Of a stretch of 64,000 nt of DNA, positions 25,217 through 33,926 are shown piece after piece (position 1 is the first letter of the stretch; each line of letters begins with the position of its first letter). Both the position numbers and the translations under genes were made by a program. The DNA is taken from the NCBI GenBank assembly GCA_020634435.1, contig JACKBS010000018.1:26043-90042 (forward strand), in the 5' to 3' direction. The notes below the pieces were generated by a model. It saw only the letters and a list, made by a program, of their open reading frames with translations. It had not been told where the DNA came from and searched no databases. This stretch comes from Ardenticatenaceae bacterium. GTDB taxonomy: Bacteria > Chloroflexota > Anaerolineae > Promineifilales > Promineifilaceae.

Positions 25217-27742
25217 TTACTTTTTTCTCTTTTTTTGGCCATTTGAGGAGTCAATTAACGAAAGCTGTTGGGGTACAACGGCCGTTTCCTCCTCATCTTC
25301 TACCACATCCGGGCGGCTAACCATGCGCAATGCCCCGGTAATGCGATTGCGCTGCCCCACCGTCATCACCGAACGCGGCTTGACGGCCCGGGTGCCCATG
25401 TAGCTCTCCTTGAGCTTAAGCTTCTTGGTAGAGCCAATGCCGGTGGTGATGAGAATCTGCGTGTTTTCATCACCAATCACAGCGGCCACCACTTCGGATG
25501 CATCCTTGGGCAAATTCATGTTGCGCACACCCTGGCCGTGACGCCCTTGGGTGGGATACTCACTCATCGGCGTCGCCTTGGCCAGACCATTGTCGGTCAC
25601 ACTCCAAAGATAGCCATCTGGTTCAACCACCGACATGGCAATCACCCCATCGGCCTCATTGGCTAATTTAATACCATACACACCACCTGCTGGCAAGCCA
25701 GACGGCCGTACTTCTTCTTCCTTAAAGCGAATTGCCTGCCCGGCGGCCGTGGCCAACATCACTTCCTGCTCACCATCGGTCAATTCCGCCCAGCCCAGCG
25801 CATCATCGTCGGGCACATTCATCACCACAAACGGCTGAGAGGTAATGCCCGGCAAATCTTCTACCCGGATACGCTTCACAACGCCTGCCAGCGTGGTTAA
25901 GAAGACATACCCTGCGGCATTGACCGGCAAAACCTGAGCCGCCGCCAAATGATCGCGGCGGGTAAATCCAGTCAAATCGGCCCAATGTGTGCCTTTGCCC
26001 AGCTCCACAGCTTGTGGCAATTGGTACACGGGAAGGCTTACGGAACGGCCGTCTGCGGCAAACAAATACAAAATATCCTGCGTATTCGCCTCCAGCAGTG
26101 CAAAAGGCTGCTCCGTAGGCTTCAGCGGAATGCGCACCATTTCTGGCGAGGTGGTGCGCGCCAGGGTGCCCTTTTCGCCCAGCATCACCCACACCTGCTC
26201 ATCCGGCAGCAGGTCAGTGGCAGACAGCACTGTCTTCACGTCGCCGCTATCAATAATCTGTGAACGACGCACATCCTGGTACTTTTCCTTCACGGCCAAC
26301 AGCTCATCTTTGATCAGCTCACGCATCAGCGACGGCTTGGACAGCAGCTTCTCCAGGTATTTAATCAGGTTCAGCAGCTCTTTGTGCTCATCTTGAATCT
26401 TGCGCCGCTCTAAAGCCGCCAGACGCCGCAACTGCATATCCAGAATCGCCTGCGCCTGTATTTCGGTCAGCTTAAACTGCTTAACCAGGTTCGCCTTGGC
26501 TGTCTCAACCGTGCGCGAGCGGCGAATCAGGCTAATTACCTCATCCAAATTGTCCAGCGCAATCAGCAACCCTTCTAAAATGTGAGCCCGATTGCGTGCC
26601 TTCTCCAAATCATATTCGGAACGCCGCCGCACAATTTCCTGGCGATGATCCAAATAAACGCGCAGCGCCTGTTTCAACGTCAGCACACGTGGTTCGCCAT
26701 TCACCAGTGCCAACAGTGAAATGCTAAAGGTGCTCTGCATCGGCGTCAGACGAAACAGCTCAGCCAGCACTTCCTCTGGCTCTACGTTACGCGTTGTCTC
26801 AATGATGATCCGCATGCCGTTGCGATCCGATTCGTCCCGCATGTCGGTCAGGCCTTCAATCTTGCCATCACGGTGCAGGTCGGCAATGCGCCCCAGCAGA
26901 TTGGTTTTGTTTGCCTGGTAAGGCAGCTCAGTGATGACAATGCGCGACTTATTGCGCCCCATTTCCTCGACATGAGCCTTGGCGCGCACCGTCACCCGGC
27001 CACGCCCTGTGGCATAGGCACTGGCAATGGCATCGGTTTCTACGCCACCCTTTTCGCGGTAGCGGAAAATTAAGCCGCCCGTGGGGAAATCTGGACCCTT
27101 GATGAAGCGCATCAAATCAGACAGCGAAACATCATCCAGGCGATCCCACTCATCAATCATGAAGGTCAGGGCATCAATGACCTCGCCCAGATTGTGCGGG
27201 GGAATGCTGGTAGCCATACCTACGGCAATACCGGAGGAGCCGTTGACCAGCAGATTGGGAATCGTGGCGGGCAATACGGCCGGTTCGCTCAAAGAATCAT
27301 CGAAGTTGGCGGTGAAATCAACCGTGTTTTTCTCGATGTCTTCCAGCATGTCGTAGCCCATGTTGGAAAGACGGGCTTCGGTATACCGCATGGCGGCGGC
27401 CGCATCACCGTCAATCGAGCCGAAGTTGCCCTGACCATCAACCAGGGTATAGCGCATGGAAAAATCTTGCGCCAGCCGGACCATGGCATCATAAACGGCC
27501 GTATCGCTGTGCGGATGGTATTTACCCAACACCTCACCCACGACACGCGCCGACTTTTTGAACGGGAGATTGGGGCGCAGTCCCATGTCATACATGGCGT
27601 ACAAAATGCGCCGCTGCACCGGTTTTAGACCGTCGCGCGCATCCGGCAGCGCCCGCGACACAATCACGCTCATTGCGTAGCTCAGGTACGATTCACGCAC
27701 CTCGGAATCAATATTTACTTGCTTTACCAGACCAATTTCCAT
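25217..27742 (-). CDS. gyrA: DNA gyrase subunit A (type IIA topoisomerase A subunit)
   Basis: 841 residues. Breaks and rejoins DNA to introduce negative supercoils together with GyrB. The N-terminal start (VNIDSEVRESYLSYAMSVI), catalytic Tyr120 in AAMRYTEARL and the breakage-reunion domain are standard. The quinolone region reads YHPHSDTAVYD: Ser79 replaces the usual Gly (E. coli 81) and Thr81 occupies the Ser83 position. The C-terminal propeller carries QGRHGQGV (~743-750), a weakened version of the GyrA box, so assignment as topoisomerase IV subunit A is not excluded. Transcription starts from a strong promoter at 27872-27900 with a hairpin repeat in the leader. Confidence 0.93.
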   Translation of the reverse strand: MEIGLVKQVNIDSEVRESYLSYAMSVIVSRALPDARDGLKPVQRRILYAMYDMGLRPNLPFKKSARVVGEVLGKYHPHSDTAVYDAMVRLAQDFSMRYTLVDGQGNFGSIDGDAAAAMRYTEARLSNMGYDMLEDIEKNTVDFTANFDDSLSEPAVLPATIPNLLVNGSSGIAVGMATSIPPHNLGEVIDALTFMIDEWDRLDDVSLSDLMRFIKGPDFPTGGLIFRYREKGGVETDAIASAYATGRGRVTVRAKAHVEEMGRNKSRIVITELPYQANKTNLLGRIADLHRDGKIEGLTDMRDESDRNGMRIIIETTRNVEPEEVLAELFRLTPMQSTFSISLLALVNGEPRVLTLKQALRVYLDHRQEIVRRRSEYDLEKARNRAHILEGLLIALDNLDEVISLIRRSRTVETAKANLVKQFKLTEIQAQAILDMQLRRLAALERRKIQDEHKELLNLIKYLEKLLSKPSLMRELIKDELLAVKEKYQDVRRSQIIDSGDVKTVLSATDLLPDEQVWVMLGEKGTLARTTSPEMVRIPLKPTEQPFALLEANTQDILYLFAADGRSVSLPVYQLPQAVELGKGTHWADLTGFTRRDHLAAAQVLPVNAAGYVFLTTLAGVVKRIRVEDLPGITSQPFVVMNVPDDDALGWAELTDGEQEVMLATAAGQAIRFKEEEVRPSGLPAGGVYGIKLANEADGVIAMSVVEPDGYLWSVTDNGLAKATPMSEYPTQGRHGQGVRNMNLPKDASEVVAAVIGDENTQILITTGIGSTKKLKLKESYMGTRAVKPRSVMTVGQRNRITGALRMVSRPDVVEDEEETAVVPQQLSLIDSSNGQKKRKK

Positions 27743-27765
27743 GTCATTTCCGCTTCTTCGCCGAG

Positions 27766-27827
27766 AGACCTGTCAGGTTTTTAAGTAGGTTTGCTCAGAG
27801 TAGTAAGCCCCTAAACCTGACAGGTCT
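27766..27827. repeat. AGACCTGTCAGGTTT hairpin repeat in the gyrA leader
   Basis: AGACCTGTCAGGTTT (27766-27780) and AAACCTGACAGGTCT (27813-27827) are perfect 15-bp arms. It lies between the gyrA promoter and start codon, so it forms in the 5' untranslated RNA. Confidence 0.8.
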
Positions 27828-27871
27828 AATATCTCATTTTTGAAATATTTGTTCTAATTTTGTGAAAGGTA

Positions 27872-27900
27872 AATATAGGCAATTTGCCCCGTACTGTCAA
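27872..27900 (-). promoter_or_regulatory. gyrA promoter
   Basis: On the minus strand TTGACA (27900-27895), 17 bp, TATATT (27877-27872). The start point would be ~27865, giving a ~123-nt leader before gyrA. It begins right beyond the suf operon terminator. Confidence 0.8.
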
Positions 27901-27902
27901 AC

Positions 27903-27926
27903 AAAAAGAGCGCTATTTCAGCGCCC
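27903..27926 (-). terminator. suf operon terminator
   Basis: On the minus strand GGGCGCT, GAAAT loop, AGCGCTC, then TTTTT. It lies 32 bp beyond the Rieske gene, the last gene of the suf operon, and just upstream of the gyrA promoter. Confidence 0.8.
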
Positions 27927-27957
27927 CTTGTGCTAATTAGATTGTATAGCAAACTGC

Positions 27958-28275
27958 CTACTCGTCGAGGTTTTCGATGAAAATATCCCCATTTTCCACC
28001 TTAATTTGATAAGTGGGGATGGGTGCGGTAGCTGGCAAGGCCAACACAGCCCCGGTACGCACATCAAAACAAGCCCCGTGTCGTGGGCACTGAATTGAAT
28101 GATCTTCCAGCGGTCCATCACCCAGTGGCCCGTCATCGTGCGAGCATAAATCCGCGATGCAGTAAAATTCGCCATCGACGTTTAGGACAATAACTGTTTC
28201 GTAATCAAAATCGTGCCAGATTCTCTCCCCAGGCGGAATATCTTCAACACGAGCCACTTTCACAAATTCAGACAA
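27958..28275 (-). CDS. Rieske-type [2Fe-2S] ferredoxin
   Basis: 105 residues. Small electron carrier with the Rieske motif C44-S-H46 ... C63-P-R-H66, which binds a [2Fe-2S] cluster. It has no membrane anchor and no oxygenase domain, as in NirD/BphF-like ferredoxins. The start appears to be TTG at 28275 with AAGGAAACG upstream. It is the last gene of the suf operon, so it may supply electrons for Fe-S assembly or be a client; this is inference from position. Confidence 0.93.
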   Translation of the reverse strand: MSEFVKVARVEDIPPGERIWHDFDYETVIVLNVDGEFYCIADLCSHDDGPLGDGPLEDHSIQCPRHGACFDVRTGAVLALPATAPIPTYQIKVENGDIFIENLDE

Positions 28276-28295
28276 TTTCGTTTCCTTTTGAAAAA

Positions 28296-28703
28296 TTATT
28301 CCTTGTCGGTGCCGCGGAGCACTTCGGGTTCAGGCATGCCATAGGCGCCAGCCTTGAGTACCTTGAGGGACAGCAGGGCGCACTTCACGCGGGCCATGCT
28401 CAGCTTTACGCCAATCAGCTCTAGCAGTTCGTCTTTGTCAAAAGTGCGTACTTCATCTAGCGTCTTGCCCTTGATTTCTTCCGTGAGCAGAGAAGCCGCT
28501 GCCTGGCTAATGGCACAACCATCGCCACTCCAGGCAACTTCAGCGACGCGGTTTTGGTCATCAAGCTTCACGTCAATGCGAATCACGTCGCCACAAAGAG
28601 GGTTGTCTTCTTCGTAAGTCCAGTCTGGTGTTTCTAAATGACCATGGTTGAGCGGATGCTCGTACAGGTCAATGATTTGTTCGCGATAAATACTTTCGTC
28701 CAT
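28296..28703 (-). CDS. sufU: SufU iron-sulfur assembly protein
   Basis: 135 residues from ATG 28703; a TTG six codons upstream is less likely. SufU is a zinc protein that accepts sulfur from SufS for the SufBCD scaffold. The three ligand cysteines sit in DNPLCGDVIRI, SGDGCAISQAAASLL and ARVKCALLSLKVLK, with the conserved aspartate before the first. It directly follows sufS (44 bp) and precedes the Rieske gene. Confidence 0.95.
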   Translation of the reverse strand: MDESIYREQIIDLYEHPLNHGHLETPDWTYEEDNPLCGDVIRIDVKLDDQNRVAEVAWSGDGCAISQAAASLLTEEIKGKTLDEVRTFDKDELLELIGVKLSMARVKCALLSLKVLKAGAYGMPEPEVLRGTDKE

Positions 28704-28746
28704 AATTATTGTGCATTCCAAGAGCGCGGAAAGAATCCGCGGCTAC

Positions 28747-29973
28747 TTATAAGCGGAAAACTTTCTTGGCCCGGTTAAGGCTAGCAACCAGCTTATCAAC
28801 CTCTTCAGTAGTGGTATGAATGTAAAAGCTAGCGCGGGCGCTGGAATTGACACCACAAATATGATGCAGCGGCATGGCGCAATGATGTCCCGCACGTATG
28901 GCAATGCCGTCCTGGTCCAGCAGTTCGGCAATGTCGTGGGGATGCAGCCCCTTAATCGTGAAGGCCGCCACCCCACCCCGCTGTGCCGCTGACGGACCTA
29001 AAATGTTGAGGCCATCAATCTCGCTGAGCGCTTCCAGCGCATAGTTGGTGATGTACTGTTCATAGGCGTGTACGTTTTCCATGCCCAGGTTAGTGAGGTA
29101 ATCTACGGCCGTTCCCAACCCAATTCCCTCAGCAATAGACGGCGTCCCGGCTTCAAACTTGTGCGGCAAATCGGCCCAGGTGGAGCCTTCCAGCGTTACC
29201 CGGCGAATCATGTCGCCACCACCCATAAACGGAGGCATTGCCGCCAAAATGTGCTGCTTGCCGTACAAAATGCCAACGCCAGTTGGACCGCACATCTTGT
29301 GGGCAGAAAATGCCAAAAAGTCGCAGTTCCACGCTTGCACATCCACCGGCATGTGAGGCACAGCCTGCGCCGCATCCACCATCGCCAGGGCACCGACTTT
29401 GTGCGCGGCGTCCACCAGTAGTTTGACCGGATTAACCGTACCGAAGACGTTAGAAACGGCCGTAAAACTAAACAGTTTCGTCTTTTCCGTGAGCAGGTGT
29501 GGCAGTTGGTCTAGGTTCAGCGTGCCGTTGGGCAAAAAGGGTAGGTGGCGAACCACCACGCCAGTTTGTTCCGCCAAAATTTGCCAGGGCACGATGTTGG
29601 CATGATGCTCCATCGCCGTAATTAAAATTTCGTCGCCGGGCTGCAAGTTAGCCCGGCCCCAGCTGTAGGCCACCAGGTTAAACGCCTCGGTGGCGTTGCG
29701 CACATAAATCACTTCAGCTGAATCGGCCGCGTTGATGAAGCGGGCAATGCGCTCCCTTGCCCCTTCGTAGGCGTTGGTCGCCTCTTCGCTCAGGCGGTGA
29801 ATGCCACGATGAACGTTGGCGTTAATGTGGCGGTAGTAATGGTTCATCGCCTCGATGACCGGCAGGGGCTTTTGCGAGGAAGCAGCACTGTCCAGATAAA
29901 CCAGTGGTACACCCGGATACGCTTCCTCTTGTAAGATGGGGAAATCAGCGCGAATTTTGTTGACGTCAAGCAT
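28747..29973 (-). CDS. sufS: Cysteine desulfurase SufS
   Basis: 408 residues from ATG 29973, the usual length; an upstream in-frame start would add 16 atypical residues. A PLP enzyme that removes sulfur from cysteine as a persulfide. The PLP lysine is in FSAHKMCGPTGVGILYGK (~222), the pocket in GDEILITAMEHHANIVPW, and the persulfide Cys in RAGHHCAMPLHH (~360). The gap to the upstream sulfurtransferase (167 bp) is filled by word-repeat sequence. Confidence 0.96.
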   Translation of the reverse strand: MLDVNKIRADFPILQEEAYPGVPLVYLDSAASSQKPLPVIEAMNHYYRHINANVHRGIHRLSEEATNAYEGARERIARFINAADSAEVIYVRNATEAFNLVAYSWGRANLQPGDEILITAMEHHANIVPWQILAEQTGVVVRHLPFLPNGTLNLDQLPHLLTEKTKLFSFTAVSNVFGTVNPVKLLVDAAHKVGALAMVDAAQAVPHMPVDVQAWNCDFLAFSAHKMCGPTGVGILYGKQHILAAMPPFMGGGDMIRRVTLEGSTWADLPHKFEAGTPSIAEGIGLGTAVDYLTNLGMENVHAYEQYITNYALEALSEIDGLNILGPSAAQRGGVAAFTIKGLHPHDIAELLDQDGIAIRAGHHCAMPLHHICGVNSSARASFYIHTTTEEVDKLVASLNRAKKVFRL

Positions 29974-30043
29974 AGGGGGATTGTAATGCGGAAAAACTGA
30001 TGTGCAACTGCCGATCGTCACACCATAAAAAACATTTCGTAAC

Positions 30044-30150
30044 TCTGTAATTTAGTAATTGAGTAATTCAGGTAGTCAATTACCCGATTACTCAATTACC
30101 CGATTACAACTCAATAACGTAACGGACTACCGATAACCGTTTACCGACTT
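30044..30150. repeat. Word-repeat hairpins between sulfurtransferase and sufS
   Basis: 30044-30110 reiterates GTAATT words that pair with CAATTACC/GATTAC words; 30111-30150 reiterates CGGTAAACGGTTATCGG-type words on the minus strand and includes the TAA stop of the sulfurtransferase. The first word set resembles 14371-14456 and the second resembles 63106-63179. Confidence 0.7.
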
Positions 30151-31010
30151 CGTGATGGATTTTCAATCGGCACGCCCACCAGATTGCCCCATTCGGTCCA
30201 GGAACCATCATAGTTGCGCACGTTGGGGTAACCCAGCAAGTAAGTCAGCACAAACCAGGTGTGGGAACTGCGCTCGCCGATGCGGCAGTAAGCCACCACG
30301 CTGTTGTCTGGCGAAAGACCCTGCTCTTTTTCGTAGATGTCGCGAAGCTGAACGGCCGTTTTAAAAGTCCCATCTTCAGCCACAGCACGGCTCCACGGCA
30401 CATTCTTAGCACCTTTTATGTGCCCACCGCGCAGCGCACCTTCCTGTGGTGAACCGGGCATGTGCAGCAGTTCGCCGCTGTATTCTTGTGGGCTGCGTAC
30501 ATCCACCAGGGGCTGGTTGGCTTGAATATGTGCCAGCACCTGATCGCGGAAAGCGCGAATTTTGTAATCGGTACGGGCAGCAGGTTTATAGTTGGTCTTG
30601 GCAAATGAGGGCTTTTCCTTGGTCAGCTCGCGCCCTTCGTCGATCCACTTTTTGCGGCCACCGTCCATCACCCGGCAGTCGGCGTGACCAAATAGCTTAA
30701 ACACCCAAAAGGCATAGGTCGCCCACCAGTTGTTTTTGTCGCCGTAAAACACCACGGTGGTATCGTTGTCAATGCCGTTGCGTGACATCAACTCGGCAAA
30801 AGACGCCTCGTCCAAATAATCACGACGGATGGCATCATTCAAGTCCGCTACCCAGTCAATGTGAACCGCATTTTTGATATGACCAGTGCTGTAGAGCAGC
30901 ACATCTTCATTGGATTCCACCAACCGAATTTTGGCCGTCTTGTCCAAATTATCGGCAACCCATTGAGTGGTAACCAGTACATCGCCATGTACGTAACCTT
31001 TGTCACTCAT
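30141..31010 (-). CDS. Sulfurtransferase with two rhodanese domains
   Basis: 289 residues from ATG 31010 (GGGAGAAAAAAG upstream). Thiosulfate/3-mercaptopyruvate sulfurtransferase type: it moves sulfane sulfur through a cysteine persulfide. The N-terminal rhodanese domain (~10-130) has VVFYGDKNNWW, with Asp where a catalytic Cys would be, so is structural. The C-terminal domain (~155-285) has active Cys242 in AYCRIGERSSHTW. Placed between sufD and sufS in the suf operon, it may offer an extra sulfur source for Fe-S assembly. Confidence 0.94.
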   Translation of the reverse strand: MSDKGYVHGDVLVTTQWVADNLDKTAKIRLVESNEDVLLYSTGHIKNAVHIDWVADLNDAIRRDYLDEASFAELMSRNGIDNDTTVVFYGDKNNWWATYAFWVFKLFGHADCRVMDGGRKKWIDEGRELTKEKPSFAKTNYKPAARTDYKIRAFRDQVLAHIQANQPLVDVRSPQEYSGELLHMPGSPQEGALRGGHIKGAKNVPWSRAVAEDGTFKTAVQLRDIYEKEQGLSPDNSVVAYCRIGERSSHTWFVLTYLLGYPNVRNYDGSWTEWGNLVGVPIENPSRSR

Positions 31011-31019
31011 CTTTTTTCT

Positions 31020-31097
31020 CCCGTGAAAAGTAAAAAGTGAAAAGTAAAAAGTGATGCACATCGCCACTTTTACTTTTCACTTTATCACTTTTTACTC
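31020..31097. repeat. Word-repeat hairpin (AGTGAAAAGTAAAA) between sufD and sulfurtransferase
   Basis: Left half reiterates GTGAAAAGTAAAAA words; right half reiterates CACTTTTTACTTTTCACTT words, so it folds as a long AT-rich stem. The same words occur at 41884-41956. Confidence 0.8.
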
Positions 31098-31105
31098 AAT
31101 AAAAT

Positions 31106-32398
31106 TTAGCCAATCTTCTCTACGATGCGGTCAAAGATGCGGTTGCGGATACCCTCGAAGGGGATGCGGCGCATGAGCGGGTCGAAGAAACCCTGAACGG
31201 ACATTTCTACGGCCGTTTTCCGCGGAATACCCCGGCTCATCAGGTAGAAGAGCTCTTCCGGGTCCAGCTGACCAATCGCTGACGCATGAGTACAGGCCAC
31301 ATCGTCGGCCTCAATTTCCAGGCCAGGGATGGAATCGGCGCGGGCAGTTTTGTCTAGCATCAAGTTTCGGTTGGCCTGGAAGCCATCGATCTTTTGCGAA
31401 CCAGGCAGTGCCTTAATCATGCCCTGCCAGACGGTGCGCGACTGCTCGCGCAGGGCGCCCTTGTAGAGCAAATCGCTGACGGTGTCGCCCGCGTTGTGGT
31501 TTTGCTGCGTATCCAGGTCCAGATGTTGACGGCCGTTTGTGAAGAAAATCCCCGACATGCGGCCCCAACCACCCTGTCCATCCAGTTCCAAGGTTTGGAA
31601 CGCTTTGGTCAGGCGAGTACCCATCATGCTGGTCACCCAGTCCAGCTTGCCATCGCGGCCCACACGGCCACGCTCATGGTTAAACTGCCACATGTTTTGG
31701 CCAAAATCTTGCAGGCCAGCATAAATCAGGTTGGCATTATCCCCCACCAGCAATTCGATCACGCCGTTGTGCAAACCGGCCGCTTCTTCAGAAGAGGCGT
31801 ACTCGTCCATGAAAATGGCTTCAGAGCCTTCATCCAGCACCACCAGGGTGTGGGTAAAGGTTTTGCCGTTCACCGACCAGAGTACGCTGTGCAGCGGAGC
31901 CGCAGCCTTGACGTTTTTGGGCACATAAAGGAAGGTGCCCCCGCGCCAGAAAGCACCATGCATGGCCGCAAACTTGCCTTCAGTCACCGGCACGCCTTCA
32001 GTCATGAAATATTTTTGCACGAGGTCAGGATGTTCGGCAACGGCCGTATGCATATCGCAAAAGATGACGCCTTGTTCCTTCAAAGCATCACTCAGCTCAT
32101 ACTGGCGCGTCACACCATCGATCTGCAACAGGCTGCCACCGACCTCTTCACCAGTCAGTTCCTTGCCCAAGAAATCGGGGATTTCCCAGCTAGTCGCCGC
32201 ATCACCGTTCACCGACGGGCCAATCTCATCCGGCTTAAAGCGGCGGATGTTGGTGCGTCGCCACGCCTCATCGGTCGTGGTTGGCATGGGGGTATTTTCG
32301 TAAATCTCAAACGCTTTCAGGCGAAACTGGAGCATCCAGTCTGGCTCATTCAGCGTTGCGGATAATTTTTTTACTGCGTCTTGTGTAAATGCTGTCAT
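31106..32398 (-). CDS. sufD: Fe-S assembly protein SufD
   Basis: 430 residues. Scaffold subunit that pairs with SufB on the SufC ATPase dimer. The C-terminal landmarks ADDVACTHASAIGQLDPE and LMSRGIPRKTAVEMSVQGF are diagnostic of the SufBD fold, and the N-terminal part carries PEWMLQFRLKAFEIY-like residues (EPDWMLQFRLKAFEIYE) shared with SufB. The His in CTHAS is the one expected for SufD. It is 82 bp downstream of sufB; the gap holds a word-repeat hairpin. Confidence 0.96.
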   Translation of the reverse strand: MTAFTQDAVKKLSATLNEPDWMLQFRLKAFEIYENTPMPTTTDEAWRRTNIRRFKPDEIGPSVNGDAATSWEIPDFLGKELTGEEVGGSLLQIDGVTRQYELSDALKEQGVIFCDMHTAVAEHPDLVQKYFMTEGVPVTEGKFAAMHGAFWRGGTFLYVPKNVKAAAPLHSVLWSVNGKTFTHTLVVLDEGSEAIFMDEYASSEEAAGLHNGVIELLVGDNANLIYAGLQDFGQNMWQFNHERGRVGRDGKLDWVTSMMGTRLTKAFQTLELDGQGGWGRMSGIFFTNGRQHLDLDTQQNHNAGDTVSDLLYKGALREQSRTVWQGMIKALPGSQKIDGFQANRNLMLDKTARADSIPGLEIEADDVACTHASAIGQLDPEELFYLMSRGIPRKTAVEMSVQGFFDPLMRRIPFEGIRNRIFDRIVEKIG

Positions 32399-32407
32399 GA
32401 TTTTTCT

Positions 32408-32478
32408 AATGGTTGATGGTTAATTGTAAAATGTAAATGGTTAACCGTTAAAAAATTAACCATTTACCATTAACCATT
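32408..32478. repeat. Word-repeat hairpin (TGGTTAATGGTAAATGG) between sufB and sufD
   Basis: Left half ATGGTTGATGGTTAATTG and TGTAAATGGTTAACC pairs with GGTTAA-complement words in AATTAACCATTTACC and ATTAACCATT. It fills the whole sufB-sufD gap. Confidence 0.8.
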
Positions 32479-32479
32479 C

Positions 32480-33925
32480 TTACCCAATCGATCCTTCCAT
32501 TTGCAGCTGAATCAGCCGATTCATCTCGATGGCGTATTCCATTGGCAGCTCTTTTACCAGCGGCTCAATGAAGCCATTCACAATCATGGAAGTAGCGGTT
32601 TCTTCGTCAATGCCTCGGCTCATCAAGTAGAAGAGCTGTTCTTCACCCACCTTGCTCACCGACGCTTCGTGGCCGATGTTCACATCTTCTTCTTCGATCT
32701 CGATGTAGGGGTACGTGTCGGAGCGGCTGTTTTCGTCCAGCAGCAGGGCATCACACACCACGTTGGATTTGCAGTGGAAAGCGCCCTTGTTCACCTTCAG
32801 CAGACCACGATAAGAGGCACGACCACCGCCCTTGCTGATCGATTTAGAAATGATACGGCTGGTGGTGTTAGAAGCGGCATGCACCACTTTACCACCGGCA
32901 TCCTGGTGCTGACCTTTACCGGCAAAAGCGATGGAGAGAATTTCCCCATGTGCGCCTTCACCCGTCATGTAAACAGCCGGATATTTCATCGTAACTTTAG
33001 AACCCAGGTTGCCGTCTACCCACTCCATCGTCGCTTTTTCTTCGGCGATGGCACGCTTGGTCACCAGGTTGAACACGTTGTTGGACCAGTTTTGGATGGT
33101 TGTGTAGCGGCAGCGGCCACCTTTCTTCACGATGATTTCAACCACAGCGGAGTGCAGCGAATCTTCGGAGTAAATGGGGGCGGTACAGCCTTCTACATAG
33201 TGCACGTAAGCGCCTTCATCAATGATGATGAGGGTCCGCTCGAACTGGCCGACGTTTTTGGCGTTGATGCGGAAGTAAGCCTGGAGCGGCATCTCCACAT
33301 GAACCCCCGGCGGCACGTAAATGAAGGAACCACCGGACCATACGGCCGTATTCAAAGCAGCAAACTTATTGTCGTTATAAGGAATAATGGTCGAGAAATA
33401 TTCTTTCACCAGTTCAGGATGCTGCGCCAGGCCATCATCCATGCCCAGAAAAATAACGCCCTTCTCTTCCAGCTCTTTCTTGATGTTGTGGTAAACCACC
33501 TCAGACTCGTACTGGGCAGCCACACCAGAGAGGAACTTCTGCTCGGCTTCCGGGATACCCAGTTTGTTGAAGGTGTCCTTGATGTAGCTCGGCACGTCTT
33601 CCCAGGTATCACCCTGGCGGTCTGACGGTTTGATGTAATAGTAAATGTCCTCAAAATTAATGCCGCTCAGATCAGCGCCCCATTCGGGCATTGGGCGGCT
33701 GAGGAAATGCTCGTAAGCTTTCAGACGGATGTCCAGCATCCATTCTGGCTCACCTTTACGGGCCGACATCGCCCGGATCACATCTTCGTTGAGCCCTTTT
33801 TCGGCTTTGTAAACGTAATCTTCAACGTCGGCAAAACCATACTTGGTAGCATAATCCTGGTTAACCAGACCAACAATTTCTTCTTCGCTCAGTTCAGGCT
33901 GAGCATCAATTAGATTTTCGGCCAT
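32480..33925 (-). CDS. sufB: Fe-S assembly protein SufB
   Basis: 481 residues. Central scaffold on which new clusters form in the SufBC2D complex. Landmarks include DRQGDTWEDVPSYIKDTF, a Cys in VEGCTAPIYSEDSLHSAVVE, RCRYTTIQNWSNNVFNLVTK, and the C-terminal VNIGHEASVSKVGEEQLFYL and LMSRGIDEETATSMIVNGF. The ATG follows the sufC stop by one base (TAACATG) with AGGAGG upstream, so translation is coupled to sufC. Confidence 0.97.
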   Translation of the reverse strand: MAENLIDAQPELSEEEIVGLVNQDYATKYGFADVEDYVYKAEKGLNEDVIRAMSARKGEPEWMLDIRLKAYEHFLSRPMPEWGADLSGINFEDIYYYIKPSDRQGDTWEDVPSYIKDTFNKLGIPEAEQKFLSGVAAQYESEVVYHNIKKELEEKGVIFLGMDDGLAQHPELVKEYFSTIIPYNDNKFAALNTAVWSGGSFIYVPPGVHVEMPLQAYFRINAKNVGQFERTLIIIDEGAYVHYVEGCTAPIYSEDSLHSAVVEIIVKKGGRCRYTTIQNWSNNVFNLVTKRAIAEEKATMEWVDGNLGSKVTMKYPAVYMTGEGAHGEILSIAFAGKGQHQDAGGKVVHAASNTTSRIISKSISKGGGRASYRGLLKVNKGAFHCKSNVVCDALLLDENSRSDTYPYIEIEEEDVNIGHEASVSKVGEEQLFYLMSRGIDEETATSMIVNGFIEPLVKELPMEYAIEMNRLIQLQMEGSIG

Positions 33926-33926
33926 G

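Noticed and set aside
30044..32478. CRISPR array in the word-repeat regions
   Set aside because: The words are 6-9 nt, vary, lack spacers of constant size and form hairpins; no cas genes are present.
32501..33625. 374-codon plus-strand frame opposite sufB
   Set aside because: SufB is complete and conserved on the other strand; the plus frame has only low-complexity His/Val stretches.
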